Of a stretch of DNA of 64,000 nt, positions 9,133-16,947 are shown piece after piece; positions within the stretch are counted from its first letter, which is position 1; each line of letters begins with the position of its first letter. The notes under the pieces are model-generated. The model did no database searches and was not told the origin of the DNA. It worked only from the letters and a program-made list of their open reading frames with translations. This DNA comes from AP-15 sp963777435 (GTDB lineage Bacteria > Pseudomonadota > Alphaproteobacteria > ATCC43930 > CGMCC-115725): positions 124,001-188,000 of the forward strand of contig CAVZQT010000004.1 of assembly GCA_963777435.1 (NCBI GenBank), in the 5' to 3' direction. The position numbers were made by a program, and so were the translations under genes.

Positions 9133-9813
9133 GTGCTAGCGGGCGTGCTCGCTATATCCCTTGCCATGCCGATTTCCGGCGCAACAGGAGACACCGAAAA
9201 TGCAGACTCGATACGCTCGGCGATTACGACAACCATCGCGCCGCGGCTGGGCACGTTCAACGGCGCCACCGTCGATGTAGCGATGGGCGTAATCGACACC
9301 CGCCTCCGGCTGCCCGCCTGTCCGGCTCTCGAGGTAGCCCTTCCGCCGGTCAATGCGGCGATTATGACGGCGAAAGTCGAGTGCCGGATGCCGAGTTGGA
9401 CCCTCTACGTTCCGGTCCGGCTGCATGCGTGGGTCGAGGCGCTGGTAGCGGCGATCAATCTGACGCCCAACACCAAGCTCGCGGCTGGCGATCTGACCCA
9501 CGGCCGTATTGACATATTCGCTAACAGCGCCGGCGTGTTGACCGAAGCGGCGCAAGCTGAGGGCAAAATATTGCGTGTCGGGTTGCTTGCCGGGTCGCCG
9601 ATACTGTCGTCGTTCCTAGAATTTCCGATTGTCGTGCATCACGGGCAAAAGGTGCTGCTAACCCTTTCCGCCAGCACAATGACGATCAAAACGCCGGCAC
9701 TCGCCCTGGAAGACGGCCGAACGGGTGACAGCATCGAAGTCGAAAACCCCGATAGCAAGAAAACCATGCGGGCAATTGTGCTCGACGACGGAAGCGTCGA
9801 AATGAAATTCTAG
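9133..9813 (+). CDS. flgA: Flagella basal body P-ring formation chaperone FlgA
   Basis: FlgA is a periplasmic chaperone needed for P-ring assembly. The 226-residue frame from GTG 9133 has a SAF-type C-terminal region (LTPNTKLAAGDLTHGRIDIF, then GSPILSSFLEF) and a C-terminus 'RAIVLDDGSVEMKF' typical of FlgA. The signal peptide begins abruptly with MLAGVLAISLAM and lacks the usual basic residues. In frame upstream are Arg-Lys-Ala-Ala-Pro-Thr-Ala codons and an ATT, then a TAG. An ATG at 9095 with a GAGAG ribosome-binding site lies in another frame. A missing base would join them, so the true start is uncertain. It is a plus-strand gene divergent from flgB. Confidence 0.88.
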   Translation: MLAGVLAISLAMPISGATGDTENADSIRSAITTTIAPRLGTFNGATVDVAMGVIDTRLRLPACPALEVALPPVNAAIMTAKVECRMPSWTLYVPVRLHAWVEALVAAINLTPNTKLAAGDLTHGRIDIFANSAGVLTEAAQAEGKILRVGLLAGSPILSSFLEFPIVVHHGQKVLLTLSASTMTIKTPALALEDGRTGDSIEVENPDSKKTMRAIVLDDGSVEMKF

Positions 9814-9835
9814 ACGGCGCAGAAACGGAATCACG

Positions 9836-10198
9836 ATGTCGCATTCGACCGACCAGGTTTCGGCACTGATCGCCGAACTGCAGCAGGTTTTGGAGGTGGA
9901 ACGCAGCATTCTCCTGTCGGGCAATCCTGAGCAAATCTCCGGAGTTGTCGCGCGGAAGTTATTCATCGCCGAAAAGATCGAGAAGGAGTGCCAAAAATCG
10001 GGATCAGCGGGCCCATGCGCAGAAGCCCTCGCCGCATTGGAATGCTACAACCGGGGCAACTCGATCATCTGCTCGGCAATGGTCCGCCACTTGACCCAGA
10101 CGATCGACAGGTTGCGTCAGCAGGAATATCATCGGTCTTACACACCCGATGGCGCCGACCGCACGCCGCCCACGCCGAACCCGCTCGGCGCCGCCTGA
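9836..10198 (+). CDS. FlgN-like flagellar chaperone downstream of flgA (putative)
   Basis: A 120-residue, mostly helical protein. The N-terminal pattern (a helix with VLEVERSILLSGNPEQIS, then KLFIAEKIEKE) resembles the substrate-chaperone FlgN family, and a gene next to flgA is a common place for flgN. The Pro-rich tail (about residues 100-120) looks disordered. It forms a two-gene plus-strand island with flgA inside an otherwise minus-strand cluster. It converges on flhB, 15 bp away. Similarity is by eye only, and the other candidate FlgN lies at 1303-1677. Confidence 0.6.
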   Translation: MSHSTDQVSALIAELQQVLEVERSILLSGNPEQISGVVARKLFIAEKIEKECQKSGSAGPCAEALAALECYNRGNSIICSAMVRHLTQTIDRLRQQEYHRSYTPDGADRTPPTPNPLGAA

Positions 10199-10213
10199 CT
10201 GGAGCTCTCGACT

Positions 10214-11347
10214 TCAGGCGGCAAACTCGGTTGGAGGTTCAAACCGCCGATCCACAGGCGTCGGCGGCAACGGTCTTCCCGATGCGCCCGCCGCCCGCAG
10301 CCGATAGACATAGGCTAGCACTTCGGCAACAGGAGGATAGAGGCCGGCCGGTATCTCGTCTTCGAGCTCCACAAATCGGCATATCGCGCGGGCCAATGGC
10401 GGCGCTTCGATGACCGGGACATTGTGCTCCGCGGCGATCTCGCGGATGCGTTGAGCGACGAGCCCGGTCCCTTTGCCGACGAGACGCGGCGCCCGCATGC
10501 CGTCGCGGTACTGCAATGCCGCAGCATAATGTTCGGGGTTGGTCACGATGACATCGGCTTTGGGAATTTCTGCCGCCATCCGCATTCGCGCCAGTCTGCG
10601 CCGCAATAGCCTTATCCGACGCTTGGTCTGCGGACTGCCGTCGAGTTCGCGGAGTTCATCCCTCACCTCTTGCCGTGTCATTTTGAGCCGATCACGGTGT
10701 TCCCAAACCTGATATGGCACTTCCAGCACTGCGATGCCGGCCAGCGCCGCCGCCAGCACCAGGAAGAGGCGGTTCCACAGCGATGTCGCGTGATAGACTG
10801 CGCGTGGCCAGGTTTCGATCGCTCCCTGGACAAAATCGGGGGCCCAGCTCCGGATCAGGCTAAAGGCGAGAATGCCGACAACACCGAATTTGAGCAATGC
10901 CTTGATAATTTCGACCAAGGCCGCGCGCGAGAACAATCGCTGGAGCCCCGCAATCGGATTGATGCGGGTAAAGTCGGGGCTCAATGGCTGCGCAGAAAAA
11001 CTAAAGCCGCCGATCATGATCTCGGCGAGAAGTGCGACCGCTGCCATCGTGATCAGAAAGATCGCGGCGACTTGCAGCCCCGGCATTACGATCGAACTTA
11101 CCGCCGAAAGCAGGTGAGCCGGCTCCTCTAACCCCTCCATCCGGGAGCTCAAGCCGCGTCGGAGCGATAGATCGAGCAATCCAACGAGTTTCCCGCCGGC
11201 TAAGCTTAAGACGACCGCCCCGGCCGCGAGAACCGCTGCTGCCGCCACCCCGTGCGCGCGCAGCACCGAGCCTTCTTCGCGCGCTTTCTCAAGGCGTCGT
11301 GGTGTCGGTTGCTCCGTGCGGTCGCCGCGGCCGGAGTTATCGCTCAT
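10214..11347 (-). CDS. flhB: Flagellar export apparatus protein FlhB
   Basis: FlhB is the substrate-specificity switch of the flagellar export gate in the inner membrane. The N-terminus has the classic 'RTEQPTPRRLEKAREEG'. Four hydrophobic segments follow within the first about 210 residues. The C-terminal cytoplasmic domain holds the autocleavage site, here Asn-Pro-Glu-His at about 270-273 instead of the usual NPTH (context VIVTNPEHYAAALQY). Family residues PVIEAPPLARAI follow. It overlaps fliR by 4 bp (ATGA) and closes the fliO-fliP-fliQ-fliR-flhB gate cassette. Confidence 0.96.
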   Translation of the reverse strand: MSDNSGRGDRTEQPTPRRLEKAREEGSVLRAHGVAAAAVLAAGAVVLSLAGGKLVGLLDLSLRRGLSSRMEGLEEPAHLLSAVSSIVMPGLQVAAIFLITMAAVALLAEIMIGGFSFSAQPLSPDFTRINPIAGLQRLFSRAALVEIIKALLKFGVVGILAFSLIRSWAPDFVQGAIETWPRAVYHATSLWNRLFLVLAAALAGIAVLEVPYQVWEHRDRLKMTRQEVRDELRELDGSPQTKRRIRLLRRRLARMRMAAEIPKADVIVTNPEHYAAALQYRDGMRAPRLVGKGTGLVAQRIREIAAEHNVPVIEAPPLARAICRFVELEDEIPAGLYPPVAEVLAYVYRLRAAGASGRPLPPTPVDRRFEPPTEFAA

Positions 11348-12129
11348 GGCAGATGGACGCTAATGGCGGCGCGGCCCACCTTTAATCCGGCCGCGATCAT
11401 ATGCTCGACCGCTGGCACAAAAAACGGCAGCACCGCGATCGTCGCTGTTATCCCGACCCACATGAACACGGAAAATCCGACCGACATCAGATTGATCTGC
11501 GGAGCGACGCGCGACAATAGTGCCATTGCCAACTGCGCCGCCAGCAGGATCGCGATCACCGGCAAGGCCAGCCATACGCCCATTTGGAAGAGCAGGGCGC
11601 CAGCGCTCGCCAACGCGTGCCATCCCTCTACCGTTACCCCGGCTTCGGGTGAAATCGGGACCACGTCAAAGCTCTTCACCAGAACACCCAGCAGGATCAG
11701 GTGCCCGTTCAGCGACAAAAACAGCAGCAAGCCGACAAGGCCAAAAAAATCCGACATCACCGGCACCTCAAACCGGTTCTGTGCATCGAGAAGGCCAGCA
11801 AAACCGAAGCCCATCTGAACGCCGATAAAATCACCGGCGAAAGCCATGGCGGCGAGGGTCAACTGCATCCCAAAGCCGAGGGCGACACCGACCGCAATTT
11901 GCTCGATGACGAGGACAACTGCCGTAAACGACAACGTCAGCGGGGCCGAGTGCTGGATTACCGGAGCGAGAACGGCCGCGATAACGAAGGCGAGTGCTAC
12001 TTTTACCCGAGTTGGAACAGCCATCGAGCTGAAACCGGGTGCGGCTGCAAAGAGTGCCAGCGTACGCAGAAACGGCCAGAAGAACTCGCCCAGCCAGCGG
12101 ACCAGGTCGGTATCGTTGATCGACAGCAC
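11344..12129 (-). CDS. fliR: Flagellar export gate protein FliR
   Basis: FliR is part of the FliPQR export gate in the MS-ring pore. A GTG at 12129, two bases after the fliQ stop, gives 261 residues, the normal FliR length. A longer frame exists upstream but is antisense-like coding over fliQ and is not credible. Features include 'FLRTLALFAAAPGFSSMAVP' near the N-terminus, repeated hydrophobic segments, and 'RVAPQINLMSVGF' near the C-terminus, a FliR hallmark. The stop overlaps the flhB ATG by 4 bp. Confidence 0.95.
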   Translation of the reverse strand: MLSINDTDLVRWLGEFFWPFLRTLALFAAAPGFSSMAVPTRVKVALAFVIAAVLAPVIQHSAPLTLSFTAVVLVIEQIAVGVALGFGMQLTLAAMAFAGDFIGVQMGFGFAGLLDAQNRFEVPVMSDFFGLVGLLLFLSLNGHLILLGVLVKSFDVVPISPEAGVTVEGWHALASAGALLFQMGVWLALPVIAILLAAQLAMALLSRVAPQINLMSVGFSVFMWVGITATIAVLPFFVPAVEHMIAAGLKVGRAAISVHLP

Positions 12130-12131
12130 GG

Positions 12132-12401
12132 CTAACCGGAAAATATCCGCATTGCCGTCGCCGAGCGTTCGAAGTAGCTGGTCATCTGAGCGAAGGCCCA
12201 TGCTGCAGTAAAGTAGGCGACCAGCAACACCGCCAAAAACCGCGGGACAAAGCTCAATGTCAAATCGTTGATACGGGTGCCTGCCTGCAAAACACCCACA
12301 ACAAAGCTGGACAATATCGCGGTCAACAAAAACGGGCTGGCGAGCGCCAGCACGACAACCAACATTTCGCGTACTGACACCATGACCGCGATCGTGTTCA
12401 T
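12132..12401 (-). CDS. fliQ: Flagellar export gate protein FliQ (copy next to fliP and fliR)
   Basis: FliQ is a small two-helix membrane protein of the export gate. The ATG at 12401 overlaps the fliP stop as ATGA and yields 89 residues. A longer upstream frame was rejected because it runs through fliP. Two membrane helices (about residues 15-40 and 52-75) flank 'GTRINDLTLSFVPRFLAV', the conserved loop of FliQ. The order fliP-fliQ-fliR is standard. A second FliQ-type gene occurs upstream of flhA at 21645-21908. Confidence 0.93.
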   Translation of the reverse strand: MNTIAVMVSVREMLVVVLALASPFLLTAILSSFVVGVLQAGTRINDLTLSFVPRFLAVLLVAYFTAAWAFAQMTSYFERSATAMRIFSG

Positions 12402-13154
12402 CGCACAAATCCCTGTGCCAGCGACCCGACGACTAACGTCCAACCGTTGACGAGGACAAACAAGGCAAGCTTCAGTGGCAATGAAACGCTGATCGGCGAG
12501 AGCAACATCATCCCGAGCGACATCATGACCGCTGCCACGACGATATCGATCACCAGAAACGGCAGGAATATCATAAACCCGATCTGAAAACCGCTCTTGA
12601 GCTCGGAGGTGACGAATGCCGGTAATAGGATGCGGAACGGAACATCGCTTGCGCTGCTATAGGTTTCACCGCCCGCCAGTTTGAGGAACAAACCCAAATC
12701 CTCGCGCCGCGTCTGCTTGATCATAAACTCGCGTAATGGCGCTTCGGCTTTCTCGATCGCGTCGGTCGAGGAAATGCTGTTGTTTAAGAGTGGTTGCAGC
12801 GCGTCGCTGTTGATGCGGGAGAAAACCGGACCCATGACAAACATCGTCAAAAACAGCGCCAGCCCGATCAGCACCTGATTGGGTGGGGTTTGGGTCAATC
12901 CCAACGCCTGGCGAAGCAGCGACAGCACGATAATGATCCGGGTGAATGCCGTCGTCGTCAGGAGGATGGCAGGCAGAAACGTCAAACCCGCCATCAGCAA
13001 CATTATCTGGATCGGTACGGTATAGGTTTGGCCGCCGTGACCATCGGGTTGCGCGTCGAGCATGCCGATCCCGGCGGCGTGCGCTGCCGCAATAGGCGCG
13101 ATGCCGGCCGCGACTACGAGCGCAATGCCCCACGCCCATCCCGCGTGCCCTCAT
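12398..13154 (-). CDS. fliP: Flagellar export gate protein FliP (frame offset in signal peptide)
   Basis: FliP forms the core of the export gate. The open frame from ATG 13063 (221 residues) has 'LTTTAFTRIIIVLSLLRQAL', 'PPNQVLIGLALFLTMFVMGP' and the C-terminal membrane helices of FliP. It lacks the signal peptide that FliP proteins carry. In the same frame upstream lies a perfect signal peptide (GWAWGIALVVAAGIAPIAAA) with no start codon. An ATG at 13154 overlapping the fliO stop (ATGA) would read into it if one G of the GGG at 13148-13150 were absent, giving about 251 residues. The gene is therefore listed from 13154, with one extra base suspected. Confidence 0.9.
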
Positions 13155-13486
13155 CCCGCGCGCCATCGTTCCCTCGCCTTGCGCATGACTTCACCAAAAC
13201 CGACACTCGCCGGCGCAATCGGCGATAACGGTTCGTTCAGCTCATGCAGCAGAGAGATCGCGCCACTGCCAACCCCGAGCACGAACTGTTTTGGACCGAT
13301 TGAAACGACCAGCAGCCGCTCCCTCGGCCCCAAGGCCAGCGCACGAAGAATCTTGCAGTCCTCGTTGCGCGCCGCGAGCCCGTTCGGTCGCGCCCGACGG
13401 ATTGCCCACAGCGCGACCCACAATAGAACGACAATCACGCCCGTCGCCGCCGAGAGTGAGCCAAGACCGCCAGCTTCAAAAGGCAC
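13151..13486 (-). CDS. fliO: Flagellar biosynthetic protein FliO
   Basis: FliO assists assembly of the FliP ring. The protein has 111 residues with one N-terminal membrane helix (about residues 14-30, ATGVIVVLLWVALWAI). A compact cytoplasmic domain follows, with 'RERLLVVSIGPKQFVLGVG', the characteristic FliO strand pattern. The position between fliL and fliP is standard. Its TGA overlaps the presumptive ATG of fliP. Confidence 0.88.
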   Translation of the reverse strand: MPFEAGGLGSLSAATGVIVVLLWVALWAIRRARPNGLAARNEDCKILRALALGPRERLLVVSIGPKQFVLGVGSGAISLLHELNEPLSPIAPASVGFGEVMRKARERWRAG

Positions 13487-13496
13487 GCTCGGCTCC

Positions 13497-14039
13497 TTAT
13501 TCGACGATCAGAGTGGAGAAGTAGATGTTCTGAACCACTCGGCCATTCGGCTGAGCACCACCAAGGCGCTTTACCTCTTCGGCGCCGAGCCGCTGAGCGA
13601 GAAGCCGGTTCGCTGCCGAGAGCATCGCCTGGCGCAATTTATCGACCCCAGCCGGGGTGACAATGTCCTCTACTTTATAGGCGAGAGCGGTTTGTCGCAG
13701 CGCGTCCTGAATTTCGGGCAATATGCCGGTAATGGCGTTCCCTGCATCCTTGCCGGGAACGGCGAGGTTGATGCCGAGTTGGACAAAATGCGGCGAGCCG
13801 GCATCATTGGCGATGCTGACGACAAAGGGCTTGATCTCGAGGTATAATGGAAGCTCCGGCACATGATTACTGGCGATCGGTGCCGCCTGTCGCGGTGCGA
13901 TGAACCAATATGCCCCGCCCGCAGATGCGGCGGTGGTTCCGATCACCAGAACAGCGATCATCTTCCATGACCGAAGTACGGACCAATGCCGTCCGGTCTT
14001 GGCGGCGACCGCAACCACCCCATCAGCGTCAGTCATCAT
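13497..14039 (-). CDS. fliL: Flagellar basal-body-associated protein FliL
   Basis: FliL is an inner-membrane protein that supports the stator. The 180-residue protein has one membrane helix (about residues 27-47), followed by a periplasmic domain with 'LPLYLEIKPFVVSI' and 'HFVQLGINLAV'. The C-terminus 'NGRVVQNIYFSTLIVE' resembles the FliL end. It overlaps fliJ by 4 bp and precedes fliO by 10 bp. Confidence 0.93.
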   Translation of the reverse strand: MMTDADGVVAVAAKTGRHWSVLRSWKMIAVLVIGTTAASAGGAYWFIAPRQAAPIASNHVPELPLYLEIKPFVVSIANDAGSPHFVQLGINLAVPGKDAGNAITGILPEIQDALRQTALAYKVEDIVTPAGVDKLRQAMLSAANRLLAQRLGAEEVKRLGGAQPNGRVVQNIYFSTLIVE

Positions 14040-14504
14040 CTGATCCCGCGTCTGATCCTGCTCCGAACGAGCTTCGGCGCCGAGCTCCGGCCGCTACGTT
14101 GCAGCAACTCGTCGAAATCCGATTGCAGACGCCGCGATGCAGTTACTGCCTCTCGCGCTGCCGCACGCTCGGATAAGATCTCACAAATGCGCTTTTCGCG
14201 CCGGGCATCGAGCAGCTCCTGCCATCGTCGCGCGCAGGCGTCTTGGAGGCGACCGAGCTCGCTCTGTTGGCCGGCGACAACCGCTTCGACCTGGCCGATA
14301 AAGCCGATATAAGTCGCGGTCGAGGCTGCGGGCATTCCTTGCCGCAGGTTGCGTGCGAATCGCGTCGCGGTATTTCTCCATATGCGCTTGCAAAAGCATC
14401 AATCTCTGGCGTGTATCGTCGCATTGCGCGCAAAGACGCCGCCACGACAAGACCGCCTCTTCAACGCGATGCTCAGCCAGACGGATCATTGCAGTCACCG
14501 ACAC
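14036..14504 (-). pseudogene. fliJ: Flagellar export protein FliJ, split by a one-base frame offset
   Basis: FliJ is a coiled-coil stalk protein of the FliH-FliI ATPase. As written the gene is in two frames. The N-terminal part from GTG 14504 (or 14498) contains 'LAEHRVEEAVLSWRRLCAQ' and 'LLQAHMEKYRDAIR'. The C-terminal part contains 'TYIGFIGQVEAVVAGQQSEL' and ends at the fliL overlap. One base too many at about 14351-14360 separates them. Removing it gives about 155 residues, the family length. AAGGGGG just upstream is the ribosome-binding site. The position after fliI fits FliJ. Either a consensus error or real inactivation. Confidence 0.82.
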
Positions 14505-14510
14505 GCCCCC

Positions 14511-15926
14511 TTAATCACCGAGTAGCTCGCCGAGAGCCGCCACGCTGTCGGCAAAGCAAACCGGGCTCGTCATGTCCTGGCGCAAGAAGTCTTCGATTGC
14601 GGGGCGAAGTGCTACCGCTCGATCGAGCTCGGCGTCGTTACCGGATCGATAACCGCCAAGCGCAATGATGTCGCGGCTCTCTTCAAGCCGGCTCCAAAGC
14701 TGTTTGAAGCGTCGGGCGAGAGCGATCTGCTCGCTCGAAACAATCGAGGACATCACTCGGCTGATCGACGATCCGACATCAAGTGCGGGAAAAAGGCCGG
14801 CTTCGGCAAGTCGGCGCGACAGCACGAGATGACCATCGAGGATTGCCCGGGTTGAATCCCCGATCGGATCATTGAGATCGTCACCTTCGACCAGAACGGT
14901 GTACAGAGCGGTAATGCTGCCGCCAGCCTCTTCGTCACTGACGAATTCGCCATTGCCGGCGCGCTCGCACAATGCCGCGATCCGCTGGAACACTGAGGGG
15001 GGATAGCCCCGGCTCGCGGGGATCTCGCCGATCGCCAGACCGATTTCACGTTGAGCCATCGCGAACCGTGTCAATGAATCGATCAGCAGCAGGACATGCT
15101 TCCCCTGATCACGAAAGTATTCAGCGATTGCCATTGCTCGGTAGGCGCCGTGGACGCGCTCCAATGCAGAGGCATCGGCGGGCGCCGCGACAACAACCGC
15201 TTTGGCCAGTCCGCCGGGCCCGAGGATGCGCTCGATAAATTCCTTAACCTCGCGGCCGCGTTCGCCGACCAGCCCGACAACCACCACATCAGCGCTCGTA
15301 TACCGCGCCATCATTCCAAGCAGGACACTTTTGCCGACGCCGCTTCCGGCAAAAAGACCTAATCGAGCGCCCCGTCCGACCGAGAACAGGGCATTGATCG
15401 CCCGCACGCCGACATCGAGCGGCATATCGACCAGCGTTCGCCGCATCGGGTTTATTGGCCGGCCAAACAAAGGCATCCGCTCGGCACAGCGCAGTTTACC
15501 CTTACCGTCCAATGCCAGACCGCCGCCATCGACAACCCGACCGAGAAGTTGCGGACCCACCGCTATTTCGACCGAGCGCCCGGCCGGAATAACCCGCGCG
15601 CCCGGCGCTAGTCCGGTACTGTGGCCCTCAGCCATCAGCAATACCCGTTCGCCGTCGAACCCGACTGCCTCTGCCGATACCAGCCGGCCCGACTCGCTCT
15701 CGACAAAGCAGCGTTCGCCGATCGCCACCCGAACCCCGCGTGCCTCCATTACCAGCCCGACCGTTCGCACGAGGCTGCCATGGACCACTAGCCTATTTTC
15801 GCTATCGCCCAACCGCGCTCGATAGCGGTCGAGCCGTTCGATCAACCGCAGATTTGCTGCTCCGCCGATCGACCTTTCCATCGGCTCTGCCAAAGCTGCC
15901 ATTGCGCTCGATGAAGCCGGTTTCAT
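14511..15926 (-). CDS. fliI: Flagellum-specific ATP synthase FliI
   Basis: FliI is the export ATPase that unfolds and delivers substrates at the cytoplasmic face. The ATG at 15926 overlaps the fliH stop as ATGA, giving 471 residues. Walker A is GSGVGKS (about 194-200) and the Walker B region LLLIDSLTRFA (about 279-289). 'GEIPASRGYPPSVF' and 'GGYRSGNDAELDRAV' are typical FliI/F1-beta-like segments. The longer frame upstream would run into fliH and was rejected. Confidence 0.96.
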   Translation of the reverse strand: MKPASSSAMAALAEPMERSIGGAANLRLIERLDRYRARLGDSENRLVVHGSLVRTVGLVMEARGVRVAIGERCFVESESGRLVSAEAVGFDGERVLLMAEGHSTGLAPGARVIPAGRSVEIAVGPQLLGRVVDGGGLALDGKGKLRCAERMPLFGRPINPMRRTLVDMPLDVGVRAINALFSVGRGARLGLFAGSGVGKSVLLGMMARYTSADVVVVGLVGERGREVKEFIERILGPGGLAKAVVVAAPADASALERVHGAYRAMAIAEYFRDQGKHVLLLIDSLTRFAMAQREIGLAIGEIPASRGYPPSVFQRIAALCERAGNGEFVSDEEAGGSITALYTVLVEGDDLNDPIGDSTRAILDGHLVLSRRLAEAGLFPALDVGSSISRVMSSIVSSEQIALARRFKQLWSRLEESRDIIALGGYRSGNDAELDRAVALRPAIEDFLRQDMTSPVCFADSVAALGELLGD

Positions 15927-16693
15927 TTGTCTTCGCCTTCGAACATGGCGAGCATTACGGCACGCCATCGCGATGCCAAACACAACTCGACCTGCGACAC
16001 ACTCTCGCCGGGGCGCGGGCGCCAGCGCATGTCCTTGATCGGGGCGTTTTGGCCATCGGCGACGACCCGACAGTCGCCCGGCTCAATCAACTCGTCGCTG
16101 ACCAGCACGGCGCCATCCTCTGCGATCCGCGGCGCCAATCGACGAACGATCTCCAGGTCTGCAGGGTTCAAGACGACCTTTACCGCGCCCGTTTCGATCG
16201 GCACTTTTGCAATAGCCTCGCGAATTAGGCGCACGAGGTAGTCGCGTGATCGCGAGGTCTCACTGCCGATCACGCAGCGCGCCACCTCGAGTGCCAAAGC
16301 GGCAACCGCCTCTTCGACCGCCGCGTCCAGAACAGAGACCGGGCTGCCGAGCTGGGCGATAATCGCCTGCAGCCGCTGCGCCCCAAATTGGAGCTCCGCC
16401 TGGGCTGTGTCGGCGCCCGCCGCGACACCTTCGGCGTAACCTTTTTGTCGTCCTTCCGAAAGACCGCGCTCCCAGCCTTCGGCATACCCGGTTGCGATCT
16501 GCTCCTGAACAAGGTCGGCCATCGATTGTGGTTCGGGTTCGTCTTCCTCCGGTTCAGTAGCGGCGCCATCGTCGCCAATGCCTTCTTCCCGGATAAATCC
16601 GGGAGCCGACACCGCATCGAGGCCGTCGTCGAGTTGCGGAATTTGCCAGAGGAGCAGAGGAATAGTGGATGAGATCATTCTAATGTTGGTCAT
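15923..16693 (-). CDS. fliH: Flagellar assembly protein FliH
   Basis: FliH is the negative regulator and peripheral stalk of FliI. The open frame extends to 16981 but the upstream part overlaps a small membrane gene and looks non-coding. The ATG at 16693 (or 16678) gives about 256 residues. An acidic N-terminal stretch (ATEPEEDEPEPQ) and a Gly-rich repeat (GYAEGWERGLSEGRQKGYAE) are followed by a C-terminal domain with 'KVVLNPADLEIVRRL', 'VLVSDELIEPGDCRV' and 'EVARCVIG', as in FliH/YscL. The stop overlaps fliI. Confidence 0.88.
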   Translation of the reverse strand: MTNIRMISSTIPLLLWQIPQLDDGLDAVSAPGFIREEGIGDDGAATEPEEDEPEPQSMADLVQEQIATGYAEGWERGLSEGRQKGYAEGVAAGADTAQAELQFGAQRLQAIIAQLGSPVSVLDAAVEEAVAALALEVARCVIGSETSRSRDYLVRLIREAIAKVPIETGAVKVVLNPADLEIVRRLAPRIAEDGAVLVSDELIEPGDCRVVADGQNAPIKDMRWRPRPGESVSQVELCLASRWRAVMLAMFEGEDK

Positions 16694-16695
16694 AT

Positions 16696-16917
16696 TCAGC
16701 GCAGTGAGGTCCGCGCCGATATCCAGCCTAAACGAACCATTGCGAACACCAGGCGAAGCATCGATATGGCAAGCCAGACACCGACCAGATCCGCCAAGAA
16801 GCGGGCTCCGGCGACCGCTGCAACGCCGACCGCCGGCACGTCCCCCTCGACGGCCAAGTCCTGAAATTGCGCAAACCACATCAAGGCGAGCCCTGCCGAT
16901 AGCAGAAATGGTCGCAT
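16696..16917 (-). CDS. Small membrane protein between motB and fliH (unknown function)
   Basis: A 73-residue frame fills the gap between motB and fliH exactly, ending 3 bases before the fliH ATG and starting 30 bases after motB. It has two hydrophobic segments (about residues 4-18 and 33-62), a Trp in each, and a basic tail. A GGAAA sequence lies about 9 bases before its ATG. No family was recognised. Fit to the gap, composition and ribosome-binding site favour a real gene. It could also be chance coding in the same operon, so it is given medium confidence. Confidence 0.5.
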   Translation of the reverse strand: MRPFLLSAGLALMWFAQFQDLAVEGDVPAVGVAAVAGARFLADLVGVWLAISMLRLVFAMVRLGWISARTSLR

Positions 16918-16947
16918 TGGGCGATTTCCGTATCATTGCACCGGCGC

